Assembly: GCF_028993635.1 (NCBI RefSeq)
Contig: NZ_CP118631.1
Coordinates: forward strand, 3,100,001 to 3,164,000
Direction: 5' to 3'
Length of the DNA stretch: 64,000 nucleotides
DNA from: Mucilaginibacter sp. SJ
Lineage (GTDB): Bacteria > Bacteroidota > Bacteroidia > Sphingobacteriales > Sphingobacteriaceae
This document shows, one piece after another, positions 1 to 11,077 of this stretch (within the stretch, counting starts at the first letter, position 1; the number at the start of each line of letters is the position of its first letter). Position numbers and translations under genes: made by a program. Below the pieces are notes generated by a model that saw nothing but the letters and a program-made list of their open reading frames with translations, made no database searches and was not told the DNA's origin.

Positions 1-234
1 TTAATGCTCAAGGCTGAAAGCTCAAAGCTTTTTTGCCAATTCTTTTATTATTTTATTTGTTTCGCATCCCCGCTTTAAGCTTTACGCCTTTAGCTTTTTG
101 CTCAACAATGACATATTATTGAAAGAAGTGATTGAAGTTAAGAGAAAACAACAGATCATTGTTGTTTATCTGTTTTTTTCGCGGATCAGAGGTAGCGACT
201 AATCTCTTAATCTCTAACCTCTGATCTCTGATAC
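1..234. other. Spacer downstream of 23S rRNA
   Basis: No gene is visible. The stretch is the 3' trailer of the minus-strand 23S gene and probably the 23S-5S spacer, because no 5S sequence appears in the window. It contains the trailer half of the 23S processing stem and AT-rich, partly self-complementary words built on GCTTT and AAAGC (about 20-100). Confidence 0.6.
109..156 (-). other. Pre-23S processing stem, trailer half
   Basis: This 48-base stretch is nearly the reverse complement of 3256-3300 on the other side of the 23S gene. Both halves share a 15-base run beginning ATCTGTTGTTTTCTC (read on the complementary strand here), then TTCAAT and TATGTCA. In the precursor transcript the two would pair and bring the ends of 23S together, the arrangement RNase III cuts in bacterial rRNA operons. 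Pairing is read from the sequence; cleavage is inferred from known operons. Confidence 0.75.
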
Positions 235-3112
<2,878 letters not shown>

Positions 3113-3356
3113 TACTCTTGCGCCTTTTGCGCCGCAAGGTATGTCTTTATTTTAGTTAGTTGATTCGTTCATTTGTTCACTCGTTCATTTGTCCAAGCAG
3201 TATTGCTACCAATGAACTAATTTACTAATGAACCATTGAACTGAAAAAACTTCCTATCTGTTGTTTTCTCTTGTTTTCAATTACTTCTTCCAATATGTCA
3301 AAGAACGTTAGTTTTCATCTGTAGCGTAACCTATATTATAGTTACTGTAGAATACT
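3113..3356 (-). other. tRNA-Ala to 23S spacer with hairpins
   Basis: This is the internal transcribed spacer. Around 3165-3240 it has repeated GTTCATTTG words followed by complementary CAATGAAC words, which would fold into a hairpin in the transcript. Bases 3256-3300 are the leader half of the 23S processing stem described at 109-156. No gene is visible. Confidence 0.65.
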
Positions 3357-3433
3357 TGGTGGAGAATAACGGATTCGAACCGTTGACCCCCTGCGTGCAA
3401 GGCAGGTGCTCTAGCCAGCTGAGCTAATCCCCC
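3357..3433 (-). tRNA. tRNA-Ala (anticodon TGC)
   Basis: The minus strand folds as a 77-nucleotide tRNA starting GGGGGATTAGC and ending CTCCACCA, so the CCA tail is encoded. The anticodon stem-loop reads CCTGCCTTGCACGCAGG with anticodon TGC. The T arm contains GGTTCGAATCC. It sits between tRNA-Ile and 23S, the standard place in this type of operon. Confidence 0.97.
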
Positions 3434-3531
3434 GAAGGATGCGATCAATTAGTGATTTAGTGATTTTTTGAATTAGTGATCCTTTTCAATTCACTAACTC
3501 ACTCATTCTCTAATTCGCTAATTGCCTCTTG

Positions 3532-3606
3532 TAGTCCCGAGCAGATTTGAACTGCTGACCCCTACATTATCAGTGTAGTGCTCTAACCAAGCTGAGCTAC
3601 AGGACT
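3532..3606 (-). tRNA. tRNA-Ile (anticodon GAT)
   Basis: The minus strand folds as a 75-nucleotide tRNA. The acceptor halves are AGTCCTG and CGGGACT. The anticodon loop CTGATAA gives anticodon GAT, and the T arm contains AGTTCAAATCT. Unlike the neighbouring tRNA-Ala, the CCA tail is not encoded: the bases after the discriminator read CA. CCA must therefore be added after transcription. Confidence 0.97.
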
Positions 3607-3819
3607 ATTTGTTTTTAGTTGCAGTTATCAGTTGCAGTTTGCAGGACTTTTCTGCCTACTGCTGCTGCCACTGCTTACTGCCACTTGTCCTGTGCCTACT
3701 TTCGTTTGCACATTCCACAGATGGCTTCATCTTCTGGGTTTCCTTTTGTCTTTTTGTTTGTGTTTTAAGAAATTATCATGTAGCGAACAGTTCCGAGTCA
3801 CTCAGAGATACTGCTCCAG
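3607..3819 (-). other. 16S to tRNA-Ile spacer with 16S processing stem
   Basis: The spacer has two visible structures. Near 3620-3700, GTTGCAG and GTTTGCAGG words are followed by complementary CCTACTGC and CACTGC words that could fold into a hairpin. Bases 3763-3785 match the reverse complement of 5472-5497 in two 11-base blocks (CGCTACATGAT and ATTTCTTAAAA), separated by 1 base on this side and 4 on the other. These are the two halves of the pre-16S processing stem. No gene is visible. Confidence 0.7.
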
Positions 3820-5340
<1,521 letters not shown>

Positions 5341-5701
5341 AAAATGTTTTGTTTAACCACTGACCCTATTATTAATTAATAGAATCTGTATTATATATCT
5401 TTATACAGTCTCTCTTCTTTTTTGTAACTCTTCAATCTTCCTCAGCCTTAGCTTTGGTTAATCTCCCGTTACGCTACATGATTTCCATTTCTTAAAAGAA
5501 CTTCCTCGCTTCATCATCCGAATCAGCTATTATGTCGTCGCAATTCGCATTGCTTAACTTGTCAGTTTGTTTCCCCGAAAATCGCTTTCGGCTCTTTTGT
5601 TTTACTCATTAACCATCGTTAACTTTCTTCCTTCTTTTATTGACTGAACTCGCTCAGCCTCAAATCTTTCGCTCTCTCAAGCACCCTTCCGTTTGGGTCT
5701 G

Positions 5702-5732
5702 CAAAGGTAGAAAACCTTTTCTTATTTCCAAA
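5702..5732 (-). promoter_or_regulatory. rRNA operon promoter, proximal
   Basis: On the minus strand TTTTG (complement of 5729-5733) is followed after 19 bases by TACCTTTG (complement of 5702-5709). This matches the Bacteroidota TTTG / TAnnTTTG consensus exactly. It lies about 360 bases before 16S and faces it. Transcription would start near 5695. Confidence 0.7.
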
Positions 5733-5850
5733 ACTTTTTTATTTTTTATTTCTGAAAGTTTTGATAGTGCTTATCTTCCTTCTCTTTCCCTATTCAGCAC
5801 CGATTCTTTTACCCCTTTGTATGAACTACCGCTCCTGTTTGAAGCGGCTG

Positions 5851-5881
5851 CAAAGGTGCGAATTTCATTTTGATTTAGCAA
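5851..5881 (-). promoter_or_regulatory. rRNA operon promoter, middle
   Basis: On the minus strand TTG (complement of 5879-5881) is followed after 20 bases by CACCTTTG (complement of 5851-5858), one mismatch from TAnnTTTG. It faces 16S, and the surrounding word CTGCAAAGGT is shared with the proximal site. Confidence 0.55.
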
Positions 5882-5959
5882 GTGAAAATTTCACTTTTTT
5901 TAATCTTTTTATTCGCTCTTAATTTTCAAAAAACAACGCCTCTTTTTCTAAAGCGGTCA

Positions 5960-5991
5960 CAAATGTACACAGAAAACCAGCTACCAACCAA
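5960..5991 (-). promoter_or_regulatory. rRNA operon promoter, distal
   Basis: On the minus strand TTG (complement of 5989-5991) is followed after 21 bases by TACATTTG (complement of 5960-5967), a full match to TAnnTTTG. It faces 16S and would be the farthest of three tandem start sites. Confidence 0.5.
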
Positions 5992-6100
5992 GATATATTT
6001 TCAAATAATTAAACCTATTTTACAACTACCTGTAAATTAAGGCAAAATACATCCCCAAACACCCTCATAATTAGGTAAAGGCGGGCATTTAGCTAATGTG

Positions 6101-6108
6101 TATATTTG
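6101..6108 (+). promoter_or_regulatory. -7 element next to the methyltransferase start
   Basis: TATATTTG is a full match to TAnnTTTG, but no clear TTTG lies 19-21 bases upstream. It falls 9 bases before the ATG at 6117. If used, the mRNA would have almost no leader, and the in-frame ATG at 6096 could not be the start. Confidence 0.4.
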
Positions 6109-6116
6109 AAATGTAT

Positions 6117-7502
6117 ATGAATGAGCATAATTTCCCTCCGCATTTCATCGCATCATTGAGCGCGGAAAACGGTTTCGATGAAGAAAATTTTGTAAAAGCG
6201 CACCGGTTTGAGGAGGCTCCAACCTCTGTAAGGGTTAATCCTTTTAAACCATCTGCCTTAAAAAGCACACAAAATGTACCCTGGTGTGCCAACGGGTATT
6301 ATCTTGAAAGCCGCCCGTCGTTCACATTCGATCCTCTTTTTCATGCCGGCTGCTACTATGTACAGGAAGCATCATCAATGTTTATTGATCATATTTTTAA
6401 AACAAAAAACCAAAATAATGATGATGCGGTAAAAGTACTTGACCTTTGCGCAGCCCCCGGAGGTAAAAGCACCTTGCTTAATTCGGCCCTGCAACCTGCC
6501 GATTTATTAGTGGCAAACGAGATCATTAAAACACGTGTACCTATATTAACAGATAATTTGAACCGGTGGGGTACAGCCAATACCATTGTCACCAATAATG
6601 ATCCTAAAGATTTCAGCAGGCTGAAAAGCTTTTTTGATATCATACTCGTTGATGCCCCCTGCTCGGGCTCGGGCATGTTCCGAAAAGATCCGGACGCGAT
6701 GAACGAATGGTCGGAAGGCAATGTGAATCTTTGCCACCAACGGCAGGAACGCATACTGGCCGACATTTACCCGGCCTTAAAAGAAGAAGGGTACCTTATA
6801 TATAGTACATGCTCATATTCGCACCAGGAAAACGAGGACATCCTGGACTGGCTTTGCACCGAGTTTGAACTGGAAAGTGTACGTATCCCAATTAATAAGG
6901 AATGGGGCATTGTTGAAACCCAGTCGCCGGAAAAAAAAGCCTGGGGCTACCGCTTTTACCCGGGCAAAGTAAAAGGCGAGGGCTTATTTGCCTCCTGCCT
7001 GCAAAAAAAAGAAAACAGCGGCGATCTGGCCTCCTTTAAAAACAATACCCAGCAAAAACTACCGGGTAAGGAACTTGACCAGGTTCGCTCATATATTATT
7101 AACCCCAACGACTTTTATTATTTTAAGGTAAATGACGACTGGATGGCTATTAACGGCACACATAAAGAAACTCTTAATATATTACAGCGCCATCTTTATA
7201 TTAAAAAATCGGGGGTAATTATAGGTAAGCTTGCCGGTAAAGATCTGATCCCTGATCATGAACTGGCGCTAAGCCTTATAATTAATAAAGATGCAGTTTT
7301 GGAAACGCCCCTTAATAAAGATCAGGCAATCCAATACCTGCGGCGGGATAATATCGAACTATCCACAACAGATAAGGGCTGGACGCTCATGACCTTTGAA
7401 GGGCATCCGCTTGGCTGGGCTAAGCTACTACCCAACCGGATCAATAATTATTACCCTAAAGAAATAAGGATCCTCTCGGCACATCCGCCAAGAGAATGGT
7501 AG
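6117..7502 (+). CDS. rRNA m5C methyltransferase, NOL1/NOP2/Sun (RsmF-like) family
   Basis: The product should transfer a methyl group from S-adenosylmethionine to C5 of a cytosine in rRNA, probably 16S. The SAM-binding motif LDLCAAPGGKS lies near residue 110. The two catalytic cysteines are in DAPCSGSGMF (about residue 182, motif IV) and YSTCSYSHQENED (about residue 232, motif VI). The C-terminal third, with GWTLMTFEGHPLGWAKLLPNR, resembles the RNA-binding extension of RsmF-type enzymes. The length of about 460 residues is normal for the bacterial family. The frame is open from an ATG at 6096. I chose 6117 because homologues begin just before a similar LPxxF segment and because TATATTTG lies at 6101-6108. 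It diverges from the rRNA operon. The exact target base is not determinable here. Confidence 0.9.
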   Translation: MNEHNFPPHFIASLSAENGFDEENFVKAHRFEEAPTSVRVNPFKPSALKSTQNVPWCANGYYLESRPSFTFDPLFHAGCYYVQEASSMFIDHIFKTKNQNNDDAVKVLDLCAAPGGKSTLLNSALQPADLLVANEIIKTRVPILTDNLNRWGTANTIVTNNDPKDFSRLKSFFDIILVDAPCSGSGMFRKDPDAMNEWSEGNVNLCHQRQERILADIYPALKEEGYLIYSTCSYSHQENEDILDWLCTEFELESVRIPINKEWGIVETQSPEKKAWGYRFYPGKVKGEGLFASCLQKKENSGDLASFKNNTQQKLPGKELDQVRSYIINPNDFYYFKVNDDWMAINGTHKETLNILQRHLYIKKSGVIIGKLAGKDLIPDHELALSLIINKDAVLETPLNKDQAIQYLRRDNIELSTTDKGWTLMTFEGHPLGWAKLLPNRINNYYPKEIRILSAHPPREW

Positions 7503-7521
7503 TATACTATTATATTCAGGA

Positions 7522-7617
7522 TAATTAAGCCATTCCAGCGTTAGGGATAGTAGCGGATACCGGCCCGTGGCTAATGCCTGTGGAGTATGAGCGAATAGCC
7601 CGGCCGCAGGCAACGCC
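7522..7617. other. Structured GC-rich spacer element
   Basis: Between two convergent genes there is a GC-rich stretch with nested self-complementarity, for example GCCTGTGG (7576-7583) against CCGCAGGC (7604-7611), and GGCC against GGCC. It has no open frame. It resembles short repeated intergenic elements common in Bacteroidota, but I see only one copy in this window. Confidence 0.35.
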
Positions 7618-7644
7618 ATAATAATAATAATAATAATAATAATA
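7618..7644. repeat. ATA trinucleotide repeat, 9 copies
   Basis: Nine perfect tandem copies of ATA lie between convergent genes, immediately left of the terminator of the minus-strand barrel gene. Such a tract can change length by slippage. It is not in a coding frame. Confidence 0.85.
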
Positions 7645-7654
7645 GATTAACCTT

Positions 7655-7699
7655 ACAAAAAAAGCCGCAAAGTTTGGAAATATCCTCCCTTTGCGGCTT
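7655..7699 (-). terminator. Intrinsic terminator of the barrel gene
   Basis: A perfect 11-base inverted repeat (7662-7672 and 7689-7699, arms AAGCCGCAAAG and CTTTGCGGCTT) has a 16-base loop. Read leftward it is followed by a run of seven T. It lies 63 bases after the stop of the minus-strand barrel gene. Confidence 0.8.
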
Positions 7700-7761
7700 A
7701 GCGCCTTTGCGCGAGAAACAAGTTCTGTATAAAAAGGACATTGCCCCTAATACCTGATAAT

Positions 7762-8445
7762 TTATTGAAATTTAAACCCTAAACCAATTTGCCAAACCTG
7801 GTTACGGTAATCGGGCAGGTTTTGATCAGCATATGGACGGTTTTCGCCAAGGTCGATGTTATAACGGCCACGGATCTCCACATTGCGGTTAATATCAAAG
7901 CTTACACCAACTACACCGGCTACGTAGCTATGACTGGCATCGTTATCAATATGATCGACACTGGTACCCAAAGCGCTTTCATAGGTGTTTTTGGTTGACG
8001 TTAAGAAGGTAAGCTGCGGACCAACCAAAAGGTTAAAGCCTCTTACTACCCTAAACTTAGCCAGCAAAGGCACATCAATATAATTGGTGCGCTGCGTAAA
8101 ATTCCCATCCCTGTCATTTACCTCATATCCTTTTTGCGAAAACAATACTTCGGGCGCAAATGATAGCGGGTAGATAATAGGCACATCAAAGGTTAAACCT
8201 GCATGCCAACCGGCAAGTGAACTCGAACTGTAATTGCTGTTATAAGCATCAACCGTGTTTGAAACATTTAAACCTACTGCCAAACCAACCTTGGGAGTGT
8301 AAAAATCATCATAACGGCGTTGGGGCTGGGATCTTTCAACAACCCGGCGGGGAGGGCGGCGATGACGCGGTCCATAGTAATACCCCTGCGCGCTAACTGT
8401 CCCTACGGTAAAAAGGCACATTGCCAAGAAAAGTAATTTTTTCAT
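7762..8445 (-). CDS. Outer-membrane beta-barrel protein (porin/PorT-like family)
   Basis: A 227-residue secreted protein. An N-terminal signal peptide (about residues 1-19, ending VSAQ) is followed by a short Arg/Pro/Tyr-rich segment (about residues 20-45). The rest alternates hydrophobic and polar residues like a small eight-stranded barrel, for example KVGLAVGLNVSN, WHAGLTFDVPI, FNLLVGPQLTFL and the terminal WQIGLGFKFQ ending in an aromatic residue. This fits the Bacteroidota outer-membrane barrel domain (PF13568 type). It stands alone, with its own terminator. The role is unknown; such proteins are often structural or part of envelope complexes. Confidence 0.75.
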   Translation of the reverse strand: MKKLLFLAMCLFTVGTVSAQGYYYGPRHRRPPRRVVERSQPQRRYDDFYTPKVGLAVGLNVSNTVDAYNSNYSSSSLAGWHAGLTFDVPIIYPLSFAPEVLFSQKGYEVNDRDGNFTQRTNYIDVPLLAKFRVVRGFNLLVGPQLTFLTSTKNTYESALGTSVDHIDNDASHSYVAGVVGVSFDINRNVEIRGRYNIDLGENRPYADQNLPDYRNQVWQIGLGFKFQ

Positions 8446-8631
8446 CGTATTTGTCTGTTTTAAATAAGTGGCGGGAAAAGCCGTTAGCCCGTTAGTTTAC
8501 CGGTTGCCGCCGGCTTTTCCTTATATGTATGTTAATAACGTGATAGATTAATAAAAAACACAAAGGTTTATTAGCGGTTTGATTTTTGTAATAGTTGTAA
8601 CATCATTTTCATCAAAAATTCAGAATAACGC

Positions 8632-8639
8632 TACATTTG
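8632..8639 (+). promoter_or_regulatory. -7 element directly before the GH3 start codon
   Basis: TACATTTG is a full match to TAnnTTTG and ends only 4 bases before the ATG at 8644. A weak -33 match (TTTTC) lies 21 bases upstream. If this is the promoter, the transcript starts at or next to the start codon. Confidence 0.45.
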
Positions 8640-8643
8640 GCCT

Positions 8644-10356
8644 ATGCAAGCTTCTAAAACCCGCATTTTCTACCTGCTGATTATCATCTTCACATTTTTC
8701 ACCGCCGATGTTTTTGCACAAAAAGAAAGTTATATCCAGTTGTTAAGCAAACAAAACCGCTGGGTCGACTCGGTGTATCATAAAATGAGCCGCAAGCAGC
8801 GGATTGCACAATTATTATTTGTACGGGCGCATACCAATAAAGGGAAAGCCTATGAAGATTCTGTTGGGCAGGTGATTAAAGAACAGCAATTGGGGGGCGT
8901 TGTATTTTTTCAGGGCGGACCGGTGCGCCAGGCCAACCTAATCAATAAGTATCAAAAACTGGCCAAAGTACCTTTAATTATAACTATGGACGGCGAATGG
9001 GGCCTGGGTATGCGCCTGGACTCTACCATATCATATCCATACCAAATGACCCTTGGTGCCATACAGGATAATAACCTGATTTACAAAATGGGGCAACAGG
9101 TAGCTTATGATTTTAAACGCCTGGGCATGCAAATGAACCTTGGCCCAGATATGGATGTGAACAACAATCCTAACAATCCGGTTATCAATTACCGTTCTTT
9201 TGGCGATAACATGTATAACGTGGCCAAAAAAGGTATTGCTTATTTTAAAGGCATGCAGGATGCAGGCTTGCTTACTTCGGCCAAGCATTTTCCGGGGCAT
9301 GGCGATACCAATGTCGATTCGCATTTTGATTTGCCGCTGCTTCCTTATAGTCGTAACCGATTAGATTCATTGGAGATGTACCCCTTCCGGGAAGCCATCA
9401 ATGCGGGTATCAGCGGGGTAATGATCGCTCATATGGGGATCCCTTCCTTAGATAATACGCCAAAACTACCCTCAACCCTTTCGCGCCCTATTATTACCGG
9501 AATCCTGAAAGATTCGTTAAACTTTAAAGGCCTGGTGATATCCGATGCGATGGAAATGAAAGGGGTAACCAAATATTTCCCCAACGGCGAAGCCGATGTA
9601 AGGGCATTTATTGCCGGCAATGATATCATTGAACTATCTGAAAACTCCGACCGGGCCATCGGCCTGATCCGCAAAGCTGTGAGGCATGGCAGCGTTAGTG
9701 CTGTTGAGTTTGAAGCGCGGATCAAAAAGATCTTAGTTGCCAAATACTGGGCAGGGCTTAATCAATACAAGCCAACTGCTTTAACCAATTTAAGCCGAGA
9801 CATTAACAACGATGCAGCCAAAGCACTGGTACAACAACTAAGCGATGCCGCGGTAACCCAATTGAAGAACAATAATGTAAAGCTTAATCCATTTTTAAAA
9901 ACAGCCATCGTGAGTATAGGTGTAAGCTCGCCAACGCTTTTCCAGATGGAGGTTGTAAAAAGTTTCCCGAACAGCCGCATATTTATAGTTAATAAAGATG
10001 CACCGGCGATTGAAGTTGCCAATATCCTGAACTGGCTTAAACAATACCGGCAAGTAATTGTGGGCATACATGATACCCGACAGCGCCCGCAAAGCAAGCT
10101 TGACTACAGCAGCGATGTAAAACTGATGATTGCCGATCTGGCATCACGCAAAAACACGGCATTCAGTGTGTTTGCCAATGCTTATACCATAGCTGGTTTG
10201 CCGGGGCTTGAAAAAGCTGGCAGTTTATTGGTTTGCTACCAGATGTCGCCCGAGTTACAACAATCGGCAGCGAAAGTATTGAGCGGTCGTTTAAAACCTA
10301 CGGGAAAATTGCCTGTGAGTGTGAATGCTTTTTTCACAACGGGGATGGGGTTGTAG
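8644..10356 (+). CDS. Secreted GH3 beta-N-acetylhexosaminidase (NagZ-like)
   Basis: The enzyme should release terminal beta-linked N-acetylglucosamine, for example from peptidoglycan fragments or chitooligosaccharides. A signal peptide ends near residue 26 (VFAQ). The GH3 barrel shows the N-acetylhexosaminidase signature KHFPGHGDTNVDSH (residues 214-227), whose Asp-His pair (D225/H227) acts as general acid/base in NagZ. The nucleophile should be D301 in LVISDAMEM. A second alpha/beta domain follows from about residue 410. At 570 residues it lacks the C-terminal beta-lactamase-like domain found in many longer Bacteroidota GH3 proteins. It is a single gene with a -7 element next to its ATG. Confidence 0.88.
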   Translation: MQASKTRIFYLLIIIFTFFTADVFAQKESYIQLLSKQNRWVDSVYHKMSRKQRIAQLLFVRAHTNKGKAYEDSVGQVIKEQQLGGVVFFQGGPVRQANLINKYQKLAKVPLIITMDGEWGLGMRLDSTISYPYQMTLGAIQDNNLIYKMGQQVAYDFKRLGMQMNLGPDMDVNNNPNNPVINYRSFGDNMYNVAKKGIAYFKGMQDAGLLTSAKHFPGHGDTNVDSHFDLPLLPYSRNRLDSLEMYPFREAINAGISGVMIAHMGIPSLDNTPKLPSTLSRPIITGILKDSLNFKGLVISDAMEMKGVTKYFPNGEADVRAFIAGNDIIELSENSDRAIGLIRKAVRHGSVSAVEFEARIKKILVAKYWAGLNQYKPTALTNLSRDINNDAAKALVQQLSDAAVTQLKNNNVKLNPFLKTAIVSIGVSSPTLFQMEVVKSFPNSRIFIVNKDAPAIEVANILNWLKQYRQVIVGIHDTRQRPQSKLDYSSDVKLMIADLASRKNTAFSVFANAYTIAGLPGLEKAGSLLVCYQMSPELQQSAAKVLSGRLKPTGKLPVSVNAFFTTGMGL

Positions 10357-10428
10357 GAAAGAGATTAGAGACTGGCGATTAGAGGTTAGGTGCGCCGCAG
10401 TTATAAATAATCTAACAGCCCATAACTG

Positions 10429-10995
10429 TTATTTAAACTGGCTTTCAGTTAATACTTTTTTACTTTTCATAACATTCAACAGGTATTGTGCCTCTGGCTC
10501 ATAAAGATCTTCTCCAAAGCAGAAGTTTCGCATGCCATAGTCAAATGCTATAGTTCCCTTTTCTTTATTCCGGTAATAAAATACGAACCAGAATTTCCGG
10601 TCAGATTCTGAATCTATTTCCCTGATCCTAAACTCCCTGCATTCATTAAGATCGTAAATCTTTTCGCGGGTAAAAAGATCATTTTTTCGGTTGATGCTGA
10701 AGGTGCCCATTCCAATTTCGATGATCTCCTTGCCCCAAAACAACCAAATTATCGTTTTTACTGCCATAACTCCGCCAAGGGCCCAACCGCTTATCCATAG
10801 CAACATAAATACGTGGCCAAATTCGTTAGGGGGATTGAAAAGTTCACCAAATGCAGATGCTCCAAAATATCCCCAAAAAGTTACCCAGCAACAAATCCAT
10901 ATAATGGAGATATAATTTCGTTTTACAGGAATAGTAATTTTGAGATACTCGAAATTATCCTCAACTATCGCCCGCCCCTGATAAGGTTTTTCCAT
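10429..10995 (-). CDS. Hypothetical membrane protein with two TM helices
   Basis: A 188-residue protein of unknown function. Two hydrophobic segments are visible: about residues 28-48 (ISIIWICCWVTFWGYFGASA) and 62-86 (VFMLLWISGWALGGVMAVKT). A polar C-terminal domain of about 100 residues then alternates short strands, for example EIGMGTFSINRK and KFWFVFYYRNKEKGTIAFDYG. The arrangement resembles small membrane proteins with a PH-like cytoplasmic domain, but no family is recognised with certainty. It is divergent from the helicase gene and convergent with GH3. Confidence 0.65.
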   Translation of the reverse strand: MEKPYQGRAIVEDNFEYLKITIPVKRNYISIIWICCWVTFWGYFGASAFGELFNPPNEFGHVFMLLWISGWALGGVMAVKTIIWLFWGKEIIEIGMGTFSINRKNDLFTREKIYDLNECREFRIREIDSESDRKFWFVFYYRNKEKGTIAFDYGMRNFCFGEDLYEPEAQYLLNVMKSKKVLTESQFK

Positions 10996-11077
10996 GGTTA
11001 ATATTATAGCCTAAATATCATATTTATTATCCTGTTTGCAAATGCAGCAGCATCCTTTTTTATCTTTACTAAATATT

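Larger units (their letters stand above)
5341..6100 (-). other. rRNA operon leader and promoter region
   Basis: About 760 AT-rich bases without a credible gene. Reading leftward it holds three promoter-like sites (listed separately), then the leader with the 16S stem half at 5472-5497. A ten-base word, CTGCAAAGGT, occurs at 5699-5708 and again at 5849-5858; each copy covers a -7 element. Confidence 0.7.

Noticed and set aside
10357-10428. Weak inverted repeat between GH3 and the convergent membrane protein gene
   Set aside because: The arms are interrupted and no T run follows in either direction.
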